Shown here: positions 7,160-13,802 of the stretch, piece after piece
Position numbering within the stretch: the first letter of the stretch is position 1
Layout: each line of letters starts with the position of its first letter
Assembly: GCA_035764655.1 (NCBI GenBank)
Contig: DASTYU010000017.1
Span: 1 to 21,727, forward strand
Direction: 5' to 3'
DNA: 21,727 nt
DNA from: DASTYU01 sp035764655
GTDB taxonomy: Bacteria; Chloroflexota; Limnocylindria; Limnocylindrales; CSP1-4
Program-made: the position numbers and the translations under genes
Notes under the pieces: model-generated
Told to the model about the DNA's origin: nothing
Database searches by the model: none
The model's input: the letters and a program-made list of their open reading frames with translations, nothing else

Positions 7160-7507
7160 TCAGTTCAGCTGCTCGATCCAGTCGGGCGGGACGCGACCCG
7201 CGGGCCCCGGAACCGGCTGGTCGAGCGGGTGGTGGTCCGGCGGCGCGAGCTGCGGTCCGCCGACGAACTCGTTGGTCGCGTAACTCCAGAACCAGTACTC
7301 GCCTGGCTCGAAGCTGCGAATGATCGGATGTTCCGACTCCCGCGCATGGCGGGTTGCGTGTTGGGACGGCGACTGGTCGCAGCAGCCGACGTGGCCGCAT
7401 GTCGCGCAGCGCCGGAGATGGAACCACCAGCCCTCCGTCGCCGTGCACTCTTCGCAGCCTGGACCGCTCGGCGGGACCGCGGGATCGATCGCGACGTCGT
7501 CTGCCAT
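7160..7507 (-). CDS. UBP-type zinc-finger domain protein
   Basis: Small protein of 115 residues made almost entirely of a ZnF-UBP domain. Visible ligands are C18, C21, C34, C37, C42/C43 and H50, H54, H60 (GCEECTATEGWWFHLRRCATCGHVGCCD followed by spaced histidines), then the SFEPGEYWFWSY block. In eukaryotes this fold binds the ubiquitin C-terminus; stand-alone bacterial copies are common in GC-rich soil bacteria and their role is unknown. I chose ATG 7507 (MADD); GTG 7513, two codons earlier, is equally possible because AGGTG lies 8 nt before it. It lies 51 nt after the carbonic anhydrase gene and 4 nt before the DinB-like gene. Confidence 0.88.
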   Translation of the reverse strand: MADDVAIDPAVPPSGPGCEECTATEGWWFHLRRCATCGHVGCCDQSPSQHATRHARESEHPIIRSFEPGEYWFWSYATNEFVGGPQLAPPDHHPLDQPVPGPAGRVPPDWIEQLN

Positions 7508-7564
7508 CCGCACATGTTCGCACCTGTCAACGCGGCCTGCGCTTCGGACGAGCCTCGATCGCGA

Positions 7565-8011
7565 TCAGGGCAGCTCGCGCAGCTCGCGGGTTTCGATGTC
7601 GTAGATCAGCCCGCGCACCGGAACGTCCTTCGTCCATGGGTGTGTCCTGATGCGGGCGACCTGTTCGCGGAGATTGGCTTCGAGGTCGGAGAACGCGTGG
7701 AAGGCGAGGTCGAGATCCACGCCGGTCTGCTCGACGAGGTGGCGGTGCACATCGGCGTCCTGAAAGGTGAGCATCCCGCACTCCGAGTGCTCGATGACCA
7801 TCACCTCTTCGGTGCCGAGCAGGTGCTGGCTGATCACGATCGAGCGGATCGCGTCGTCTGTGGCGATGCCGCCCGCGTTGCGAATGACGTGGGCATCGCC
7901 GAGGCCGAGGCCGAGGACCTGCTCGACGTTGAGCCGGGCGTCCATGCAGGCGAGCACGGCCAGCTTGCGCCTGGGCAGCCTCGGAAGCTTCGCGCCAGAC
8001 GCCTCGCCCAC
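7565..8011 (-). CDS. Beta-class carbonic anhydrase
   Basis: Zinc enzyme of 148 residues that interconverts carbon dioxide and bicarbonate. The zinc site is C22 (ACMDARL), H75 and C78 (EHSECGM). D24 and R26 form the catalytic Asp-Arg dyad, and RNAGG follows at 44-48. The CMDAR and HSEC variants and the short length match the small mycobacterial Rv1284-like subgroup rather than the larger Can/CynT type. The N-terminus is a little short compared with that group, but no start codon lies farther upstream in this frame before a stop. GTG 8011 lies 4 nt after the AhpD-like gene's stop with no good ribosome-binding site, so translation probably depends on coupling. Confidence 0.95.
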   Translation of the reverse strand: MGEASGAKLPRLPRRKLAVLACMDARLNVEQVLGLGLGDAHVIRNAGGIATDDAIRSIVISQHLLGTEEVMVIEHSECGMLTFQDADVHRHLVEQTGVDLDLAFHAFSDLEANLREQVARIRTHPWTKDVPVRGLIYDIETRELRELP

Positions 8012-8015
8012 GCCG

Positions 8016-8639
8016 TCAGGAGCTGGCGGGCACGGACGTCACCCGCCCACCGCTATAGCCGTGGTCCGCGATCTGCTCGGCGCGCTCGCGGTACACCGCG
8101 GCGGTCGGTGGCGTGCGTGCGCGAAACCCTTCCACGATGCGGTTGTACATCGAGAACGCGGCAGCGATGAGGACGGCGAGCTGGACGTCCTGGTCCGACG
8201 CCCCCGCGTCGAGCGCGGCCTGCACGTCCACCGCGGCAAGCTCCCGCGGCTCGCGACGGACGGTCCGCGCGATGTGCAGCAGCGCCTGCATCTTCGGATC
8301 GAACCCGTCCGACGATCCGAGCTTGATCTGGTCGACCAGCGGCAGCAGGTCGGTCGACTCGTGTCGCTCGAGCAATGCGCTCGCGAAGGCCCCGTGCGAA
8401 TCCATGCAATAGAAGCAGTCGTTTGCCGCGGACACGGCGGTCGCCAGCATCTCGCGCTGCGGGCGGCTGATCGTGGCCCCCGCGAAGTCGTCGACCAGCA
8501 GTTCGTCGGCCAGGCCGCGGAGGTGGACGCCCAGCGCCGGCGTCAGGTTCAGCGCGGTCAGGATGCCCGGCGCGTCGGGCAGGCCCCCGACGATCGGCTC
8601 CTGTTGCGCGCGAGCGATGCGTTCTTCGTCGCGTGCCAT
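8016..8639 (-). CDS. AhpD-like / carboxymuconolactone decarboxylase family peroxidase-related protein
   Basis: All-helical protein of 207 residues with the AhpD-type redox motif: C75-x2-C78 followed by H82 (NDCFYCMDSHGAF). In AhpD the cysteine pair and histidine relay electrons to a peroxiredoxin. The C-terminal half (ASDQDVQLAVLIAAAFSMYNRIVEGF) fits the peroxidase-related branch of this family. Start ATG 8639 lies one nucleotide after the stop of the MetE-like gene (TGA-G-ATG), so the two are surely co-translated; a longer frame opening upstream is rejected because it would overlap that gene. A role in peroxide or thiol redox balance is inferred from the family. Confidence 0.88.
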   Translation of the reverse strand: MARDEERIARAQQEPIVGGLPDAPGILTALNLTPALGVHLRGLADELLVDDFAGATISRPQREMLATAVSAANDCFYCMDSHGAFASALLERHESTDLLPLVDQIKLGSSDGFDPKMQALLHIARTVRREPRELAAVDVQAALDAGASDQDVQLAVLIAAAFSMYNRIVEGFRARTPPTAAVYRERAEQIADHGYSGGRVTSVPASS

Positions 8640-8640
8640 C

Positions 8641-9702
8641 TCAGATACCCAGCGCCTGTGAGGCGAGCTGCGTACCCTCGACGCGGGCACGGATCTTGGC
8701 GAAGGCCGTGTCGCGCGATGTCGAGGTGTCGTCGCCGAACGGCGAGAAGCCGCAGTCGTCGGTCGTGCCGAGGTTGGCGGGACCGATGAAGCGGGCGGCC
8801 TGCATGACGCGATCGCGCACGTCTTCCGGCGTCTCGACGCGGGGGTCGATCGGATCGGTGACGCCGACGAAGATGCGGCGGCCGTCGCCGGCCTGCCTGC
8901 CGAGGACGGCGAGCACGCGCGGAGGGTCCTCCTCGCTCGCGAGCTGGACGAAGAACTTCCCGACGTTCATGCGGAACAACGACGGCAGCAGGTCCTCATA
9001 CGGGACGTCGGCGCTGTGGGTCGAGTCGCGATCGCCACCCGGGCAAGTGTGGACGCCGACGCGGCGACGCTGGTCATCGGTGAGCTCGGCGAGGACCTGG
9101 TTGTTGAGATCGACGAACGCGTTCAGCAGCCCGCCCGAGGGGTCGAGCTTGAGCGACAGGCGCGCCTCGGTGAAGTCGATCTGGACGTCCGCGCCGCGAT
9201 CCAGGCAGCCGCGGATCTCGTCGGCGGCCTGCCGGACGAGGTCCTCGATGAACGCTTCGCGGGGGTAACCGGGGATCCCGTTCCCCGGGTACAGCAGGCT
9301 GAGCGCCGAAGCCGAGATGACGGCCTGCTTCAGGGGAGTGTTCGTCATGGGGCGAGCCTCGTCGAGGTACGACCAGGCCTGCGTCGAATATCGGAACGGA
9401 CCGTCGGTGAGGACGGGCAGCTGCCGGGTGTGGCCGTCCGCGAACGGGATCGTCACGCCGCCCGGGGCGAGGTTCGACAGCCCGGCGATCGGATACGTCG
9501 CGAAGCTCTGCTTGCGCTGCTCGCCGTCCGTGATGACCGGCGAACCGGTCTCCTCGAAGCGGCGGAGGGTGTCGCGCACGGCGTCGTCGAACAGTGCCTC
9601 GAGGGCCTCCGGCTCGAGGCGCCCCTCGGTTGCGGCCTGCATGCCATCGATCAGCGCCTGCGGCCGCGGGATGCTGCCGATCGGTTCGGTGGGAAGCGTC
9701 AT
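8641..9702 (-). CDS. MetE C-terminal-like (cobalamin-independent methionine synthase family) methyltransferase
   Basis: Protein of 353 residues equivalent to the C-terminal catalytic barrel of MetE, without the N-terminal folate-binding half of the 750-residue enzyme. Zinc ligands are visible as H218 and C220 (GVHTCPGG) and C317 (TDDCGFSPF). The N-terminus MTLPTEPIGSIPRP and the block IFVGVTDPIDPRVETPEDVRDRV are typical. The glutamate ligand of E. coli MetE seems replaced by glutamine (Q253 in FFVQLASEED), perhaps a subfamily trait. Relatives include short folate-independent core methionine synthases and alkyl:CoM-type transferases, so methionine synthesis is plausible, not proven. ATG 9702 lies 7 nt after a TAGGAT box, which predicts a leaderless mRNA. 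It heads the minus-strand cluster that runs to 6655. Confidence 0.85.
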   Translation of the reverse strand: MTLPTEPIGSIPRPQALIDGMQAATEGRLEPEALEALFDDAVRDTLRRFEETGSPVITDGEQRKQSFATYPIAGLSNLAPGGVTIPFADGHTRQLPVLTDGPFRYSTQAWSYLDEARPMTNTPLKQAVISASALSLLYPGNGIPGYPREAFIEDLVRQAADEIRGCLDRGADVQIDFTEARLSLKLDPSGGLLNAFVDLNNQVLAELTDDQRRRVGVHTCPGGDRDSTHSADVPYEDLLPSLFRMNVGKFFVQLASEEDPPRVLAVLGRQAGDGRRIFVGVTDPIDPRVETPEDVRDRVMQAARFIGPANLGTTDDCGFSPFGDDTSTSRDTAFAKIRARVEGTQLASQALGI

Positions 9703-9709
9703 GCCGCGT

Positions 9710-9715
9710 ATCCTA
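9710..9715 (-). promoter_or_regulatory. -10 box for MetE-like gene cluster (leaderless)
   Basis: On the minus strand TAGGAT lies exactly 7 nt before ATG 9702, so the start point should coincide with the A of ATG. It overlaps a plus-strand box at 9714-9719 for the divergent transcript; the two promoters would compete for polymerase. Confidence 0.5.
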
Positions 9716-9719
9716 CGGT
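9714..9719 (+). promoter_or_regulatory. -10-like box for the divergent RnfD-like transcript
   Basis: TACGGT lies 7 nt before ATG 9727, the leaderless spacing. TATCCT at 9709-9714 is an alternative 12 nt upstream. Neither is a strong match alone; the evidence is positional. Confidence 0.3.
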
Positions 9720-9726
9720 GACCGTC

Positions 9727-9762
9727 ATGCCAAACGAACGCCTGTTCCTGTCGGTCCCGTGA
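9727..9762 (+). CDS. 11-residue leader peptide coupled to RnfD-like gene
   Basis: ATG 9727 opens an 11-codon frame (MPNERLFLSVP) whose TGA stop (9760-9762) overlaps the GTG start of the next gene as GTGA. It lies 7 nt after a possible -10 box. In a leaderless transcript this mini-gene would load the ribosome and hand it to the downstream GTG, which has no Shine-Dalgarno sequence of its own. No run of identical amino acids suggests attenuation. Translation is unproven. Confidence 0.35.
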   Translation: MPNERLFLSVP

Positions 9763-11300
9763 CCGCCCGGACGCTCACGCTTCGGGGCGACACGTACCCG
9801 CTCGTCCTGCCAACGCTGCGCGACCCGCGCCTCCACGTTGCCGCGGTGATCATCACGGTCCACGTGCTGGGCCAGGTCACGCTCGGCTTTCGGGTGAGCA
9901 TCCCGCAGATCCTCGCCGCCATCCTCACCTGCGCGGTGATGGAGGTCGCCATCACCTTCCGCACGGCGAAGGCGTTCGTGTGGCCGGCCAGCGCGATGCT
10001 GACGGGCAGCGGTGTGGCGCTGATCCTGCGGCTCGTCGGGCAGCCGCCGAACCAGCCGTGGGACACCAACGGCTGGTACGTGTTCGCGGTGGTGGCCGGA
10101 CTCTCGCTCGCGACGAAGTACGTCATCAAGTACCGCGGCACGCACATCTTCAACCCGTCGAACATCGGGCTCGTCGTGGCCTTCCTGGTGCTCGGCATGA
10201 CTCGCGTCGAGCCCCTCGATTTCTGGTGGGGGCCGCTCGATCTCGGGCTGCTGCTCGCCTACGTGGTGATCCTCGGCGGCGGGCTGCTGATCACGCGCCG
10301 GCTGCACCTGCTCGCGATGGCGGCCACGTTCTGGCTAACGCTCGCAGCCGGCCTCGGCGTGCTCACCGCGTCCGGCCACTGCATGACCGCGAACTGGGCC
10401 TTTGCTCCGGTCTGCGGGGCGGACTACTGGCGCGTCATCGTCACCTCACCGGAGGTGATGATCTTCCTGTTCTTCATGATCACGGACCCGAAGACGATCC
10501 CGGCCGGGAACGTGGGTCGCGTCCTGTTCGCGTTCCTTGTCGGCGTCGCCAGCACGCTGCTCATGGCGCCGCAGACCGACGAGTGGTGGACCAAGGTGGC
10601 GCTGCTGAGTGGCCTGGTGCTGGTCTGTGCCCTGCGCCCACTGCTCGACCGCGTGCTGCCACAGCCGAAGACCGCGGCGGACAACCTGCGGACGTTCGCC
10701 GTCGCCCCGGGGATCGCCGGCGCGGCCTTGGCCGTGGGCACGGTGCTGCTCGTGGGCGCGGGCATCGTGCTTGCCGGTTCGCCGGCCCGCGGAACGATCG
10801 TGCGCGAAACCACGGCCGCGCTGGACGGCGTCCCCGTCCGCGTCGATCCGGCGACGCTGCCCCCGATCACGGTCAGCGACGACGTCATCAGCTTCGACCA
10901 CGAGCTCGCCGGTCCGGAGATGGACGCCGTGGTCGTGACCCTTGCGGAGAACCTCGAGCTCGAGAACGAGGCGCTGCTTCGACGCGACGCGGCGATCCTC
11001 CCGGCGATCAATCACGGCGACCGGCTCGACGAGATGCGAGCGCGCATCGCGGCGGCCGAAGCCGGCGAACCGGTCGTGCTCACCCACTACCTGTTCGACG
11101 CCATCGACGTTTCCCTGCTCGTGCCGTTCGGGCAGCAGACCGGCCTGAGCCTCGGCCTCGCGAGTACGGGTACGAAGGTCGAGGAGACCTACGACTCCTC
11201 CGGCCAGCTGACCGAACGCGTCGAATCGCCTTTCGAGGCCACGTTCGCGATGCGCCGCGCCACGGGCGATCGGTGGCTGACCGTGGGCGTGCTGCCCTAG
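9759..11300 (+). CDS. RnfD/NqrB-like membrane protein with C-terminal soluble extension
   Basis: Membrane protein of 513 residues. About ten transmembrane helices occupy residues 22-340. The motifs KYRGTHIFNPSNIGLVV (124-140) and FMITDPKTIPAG (239-250) match the NQR2/RnfD/RnfE family and its stand-alone UnbU-like relatives. True RnfD/NqrB subunits carry covalent FMN and work inside a six-subunit ion-pumping redox complex, but no other Rnf or Nqr gene is nearby, so this is an orphan of unknown function. The last 170 residues (about 345-513) form a soluble domain not found in RnfD, probably outside the membrane. GTG 9759 is chosen because the recognisable sequence starts there and its codon overlaps the stop of the leader ORF; a longer open frame to 9594 runs antisense to the divergent gene and is not credible. 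Confidence 0.83.
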   Translation: MTARTLTLRGDTYPLVLPTLRDPRLHVAAVIITVHVLGQVTLGFRVSIPQILAAILTCAVMEVAITFRTAKAFVWPASAMLTGSGVALILRLVGQPPNQPWDTNGWYVFAVVAGLSLATKYVIKYRGTHIFNPSNIGLVVAFLVLGMTRVEPLDFWWGPLDLGLLLAYVVILGGGLLITRRLHLLAMAATFWLTLAAGLGVLTASGHCMTANWAFAPVCGADYWRVIVTSPEVMIFLFFMITDPKTIPAGNVGRVLFAFLVGVASTLLMAPQTDEWWTKVALLSGLVLVCALRPLLDRVLPQPKTAADNLRTFAVAPGIAGAALAVGTVLLVGAGIVLAGSPARGTIVRETTAALDGVPVRVDPATLPPITVSDDVISFDHELAGPEMDAVVVTLAENLELENEALLRRDAAILPAINHGDRLDEMRARIAAAEAGEPVVLTHYLFDAIDVSLLVPFGQQTGLSLGLASTGTKVEETYDSSGQLTERVESPFEATFAMRRATGDRWLTVGVLP

Positions 11301-11314
11301 AGGTCAGGGTCGCC

Positions 11315-11878
11315 TTGCCGTCGGTGGGTCGGATCGAAGTCGTGTGCGGCCCGATGTTCGCGGGCAAGACCGAGGAGCTGCTGCGGCGCGTGCGGCGCGC
11401 GGTCATTGCGGGACGCAACGTCGTGGTGATCGGCCACGCCCTCGATACGCGCAGCGGGACGGCACACCTGGCTTCCCATGCGGGCCTGGACCATCCGTCG
11501 CTCGCCGTCGCGAGCGCGGCCGACATCGACGCCGCCGTCCCCGCTGGCACGGACATCGTCGCCATCGACGAAGCGCAGTTCTTCGGACCCGGGCTGATTC
11601 CGGTCGTGAGCCGGCTCGCGGATCGCGGGCTTGTCGTCATCGTCGCCGGCCTCGACGTCACGTTCGATGGCGCGCCGTTCGAACCGCTGCCGTCGTTGAT
11701 GGCCCTTGCGGAACGGGTGGACAAGCTGACCGCGATCTGCTCGGTGTGCGGCGAGGACGCGGCTTTCCACGTCAGGGTCGCCGCTTCCGGAGGGCCCGCC
11801 GAGGAACTGGTCGCCGCGCACGTCGGTGGCACGGAGTCCTACCAGGCACGCTGTCGCCGCCACCGGACGGGCGCCTGA
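11315..11878 (+). CDS. tdk: Thymidine kinase (type II)
   Basis: Phosphorylates thymidine to dTMP in the salvage pathway. The 187-residue protein has Walker A GPMFAGKT (12-19), the catalytic glutamate E86 in DEAQFF (85-90), the block VVIVAGLDVTFDGAPF, and a structural zinc site C142-x2-C145 with C180-x2-H183. All features of the tetrameric TK1-like family are present. The start is TTG 11315, with CAGGG ending 5 nt upstream; GTG 11324, three codons later, is the alternative. It lies 14 nt after the RnfD-like gene on the same strand and may be co-transcribed with it, though no functional link is apparent. Confidence 0.95.
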   Translation: MPSVGRIEVVCGPMFAGKTEELLRRVRRAVIAGRNVVVIGHALDTRSGTAHLASHAGLDHPSLAVASAADIDAAVPAGTDIVAIDEAQFFGPGLIPVVSRLADRGLVVIVAGLDVTFDGAPFEPLPSLMALAERVDKLTAICSVCGEDAAFHVRVAASGGPAEELVAAHVGGTESYQARCRRHRTGA

Positions 11879-11965
11879 CCGTTCCCCCTGGCGCCGAGAT
11901 GTCAGCGAGACGCGCGGGACTGATGCTGCGCCGAAGTCACGACCTCTTGCGACCGGGAGTCGACC

Positions 11966-13060
11966 ATGGACAACGAACCCGACGACGTGGCGCATGCTCC
12001 GCGGTTCGGCGGATACAAGAACGCCAGGCGGCTGCTCATCGGCGGGATGGTGGTTGGTTTTGCGCTACCCGTCGTCTTCTCCCTGCAATCGAGCACACCG
12101 TCCCAGGTCCTCTCCACGCTGACCGTCGGGCTAGCTATCGTCGTGGCCTCGCTGGCGATCGGTGGGCTCATCGGGTTCGTCTTCGGCATCCCGCGGCTTC
12201 TCCAGGCCGAGTCCACGCCACCCGGGCCCGGCGCGCAAGGCGAGCCCGAGCGTCCCGGTCGCCGGGCCCCGTATGCCGGGAACACCAGTCTCGAGCAGAT
12301 CTCGGACTGGCTCACGAAGATCATCGTTGGCGTTGGGCTGACGCAGCTCGCGAACGTGCCGGCAGCGCTGGCCTCGCTCGGTCAGACACTCGCCGGCGGT
12401 CTTGGCAACCTGCCGGGAGCCGCCGTCTTCGGTGCCGGGCTCGTGGTCTATGCGGTCCTCGATGGCTTCTTCCTCAGCTACTTCTGGACGAGGCTGTACC
12501 TGCCGTCGCTCTTCGTCGAATCCGACCTGAGCGCGCTCCTGACGAACGCGAAGGAGCGCGGCATCAAGCAGGGCGAGCTCCAGGCGCTCAGGACGACAAC
12601 GCCCGCGCCCGAGCCGGGTGCCGCGTTCCAGCCCGGCGGCGCCGAAGAAGGCCGTCCGCAGGCGCTCTGGGTGGACGATCATCCCGAGAACAACGAGGGT
12701 GAGGCCGATCTGATCGAACAGCGCTACGGCGTGAGGATCCGGAACGTGACCTCGACCGACGAAGCGCTCAAGGTTCTTCAATCCGACCCGGGCACGTACG
12801 CCTTCGTGATCACGGACATGGGCCGCGGAACAGATCGACGGGCCGCGTACACCCTGATTCGGAAGATGCGCCTGCAGGGCAACGACCAACCCGTGATCAT
12901 CTATGCCGCCTCTGCCAGCCCCCAGGAGGATCTGGAAGCCCGTCGGCGGGGTGCCGTCGCCATGACGAACAGTCCCAGCCGCCTGATCGAGCTCGTCGGC
13001 GATGTCGTGCGAACGGCGTCTGCGACGCGGAAGCGGACGGGCCAGGCCAAGCCCCAATAG
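11966..13060 (+). CDS. Four-helix membrane protein with C-terminal divergent response-regulator receiver domain
   Basis: Protein of 364 residues with a GGAG 8 nt before the ATG. Helices lie at about 22-41, 50-76, 116-137 and 151-172. The segment SLEQISDWLTKIIVG (108-122) just before helix 3 resembles a motif I associate with membrane modules of uncharacterised bacterial signalling proteins, some carrying pYEATS domains; this is from memory. After a cytoplasmic linker (about 175-230), residues 232-345 form a receiver-like fold: acidic pair D237/D238 in LWVDDHPENN, phosphoacceptor position D284 in FVITDMGRG, and PVIIYAAS (309-316). The conserved Ser/Thr is alanine, and the lysine that normally precedes proline is replaced (MTNSP, 333-337), so phosphorylation may be weak or absent. 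No histidine kinase or output domain is adjacent. Membrane tethering of a receiver is the reverse of the usual layout. Confidence 0.8.
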   Translation: MDNEPDDVAHAPRFGGYKNARRLLIGGMVVGFALPVVFSLQSSTPSQVLSTLTVGLAIVVASLAIGGLIGFVFGIPRLLQAESTPPGPGAQGEPERPGRRAPYAGNTSLEQISDWLTKIIVGVGLTQLANVPAALASLGQTLAGGLGNLPGAAVFGAGLVVYAVLDGFFLSYFWTRLYLPSLFVESDLSALLTNAKERGIKQGELQALRTTTPAPEPGAAFQPGGAEEGRPQALWVDDHPENNEGEADLIEQRYGVRIRNVTSTDEALKVLQSDPGTYAFVITDMGRGTDRRAAYTLIRKMRLQGNDQPVIIYAASASPQEDLEARRRGAVAMTNSPSRLIELVGDVVRTASATRKRTGQAKPQ

Positions 13061-13082
13061 CAGCGACCGCGGCTAACTCCCG

Positions 13083-13727
13083 TCAGCGGCGCTTCGGCAT
13101 CCAGCGCGCCGCCAGCTCGTCCGGTCGCGGCGCGGGTCCGGGCAGGGGCGGCTCCGTTACCTTGAGGCCGGCGAGGAACAGCGCGAGGTAGCGACGGCGG
13201 AGTGCCTTCGCGCGCCGCTCGCCGCCGAGCCGGACGCCCGACACCTGCTCGAGGATCAGCGAGAGGTCGTCGACCTCGACGTCGACCCGGAGCCCACCCG
13301 ATCGCTTCGTCCGCTCGACAAGCTCGCGATTCAGGTCGGCTGCCCGCGCGGACGCCTCGGTCAGGTCCGGCGTCGGTGCGAACGTCCCGGCCAGGTTGAT
13401 CGTGATGGCGTGGACCTCGGCGTCGAGGATCCGGTACATGAATGCCGCGAAGGCGTCCCAGGCGTCACCATCGTCGGCCAGCGCGGCCTCCGCCTCGGCG
13501 ATGTACCGCTGCAATCCGTCGCGGGCGAGTTGACGGAGCAGGTCGTCCTTGCTCGTGTAGCGCCGGTACAGCGCGCTGATGCCCACGTTCGCCCGCGCGG
13601 CGACCGCGGACACGGGCGCGGCCGGGTCGGCCACGAACACTTCGCGAGCAGCTTCGAGGATCCGCACGTCGTTTCTGCGCGCCTGGCCGCGACGGCCACT
13701 CAACCCGGTCGTCGGAGCGTTTTGCAT
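13083..13727 (-). CDS. TetR-family transcriptional repressor
   Basis: DNA-binding regulator of 214 residues. The N-terminal TetR domain contains the helix-turn-helix VSAVAARANVGISALYRRYTS (39-59) followed by KDDLLRQL. The C-terminal half is a helical ligand-binding domain of the group with a drug or aromatic-compound pocket; the ligand is unknown. Start ATG 13727 has a -10-like TATGCT (13739-13734) 6 nt upstream on the minus strand and a -35-like TTCCAT (13761-13756), giving a leaderless transcript. It diverges from the epoxide hydrolase gene across 75 nt holding overlapping palindromes, so autorepression plus control of the epoxide hydrolase operon is the likely role. Its end converges on the receiver gene with a 22-nt gap. 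Confidence 0.93.
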   Translation of the reverse strand: MQNAPTTGLSGRRGQARRNDVRILEAAREVFVADPAAPVSAVAARANVGISALYRRYTSKDDLLRQLARDGLQRYIAEAEAALADDGDAWDAFAAFMYRILDAEVHAITINLAGTFAPTPDLTEASARAADLNRELVERTKRSGGLRVDVEVDDLSLILEQVSGVRLGGERRAKALRRRYLALFLAGLKVTEPPLPGPAPRPDELAARWMPKRR

Positions 13728-13728
13728 A

Positions 13729-13757
13729 TGGACAGCATAGCCCAGATCTGCCAGAAT
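13729..13757 (+). promoter_or_regulatory. Promoter for epoxide hydrolase gene
   Basis: TGGACA (13729-13734) and CAGAAT (13752-13757) are separated by 17 nt; the -35 box differs from the housekeeping consensus at one base. The start point should fall near 13764, inside the palindrome at 13754-13781. The TetR promoter runs the other way through the same bases. Confidence 0.55.
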
Positions 13758-13781
13758 GGAACGGAACCATTCATTCCGTTC
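13754..13781. promoter_or_regulatory. Overlapping palindromes, candidate TetR operator
   Basis: Two interlocked inverted repeats: GAATGG (13754-13759) with CCATTC (13767-13772), and GAACGGAA (13759-13766) with TTCCGTTC (13774-13781). They cover the plus-strand -10/start region and the minus-strand -35, so a bound repressor would block both divergent promoters. Confidence 0.6.
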
Positions 13782-13802
13782 GGACGAGGAGAGCAGCGCC
13801 CC

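Noticed and set aside
9594..9758. In-frame upstream extension of the RnfD-like gene.
   Set aside because: It lies antisense to the MetE-like gene's coding start, is Arg/Pro/Ala low-complexity, and family homology begins at GTG 9759.
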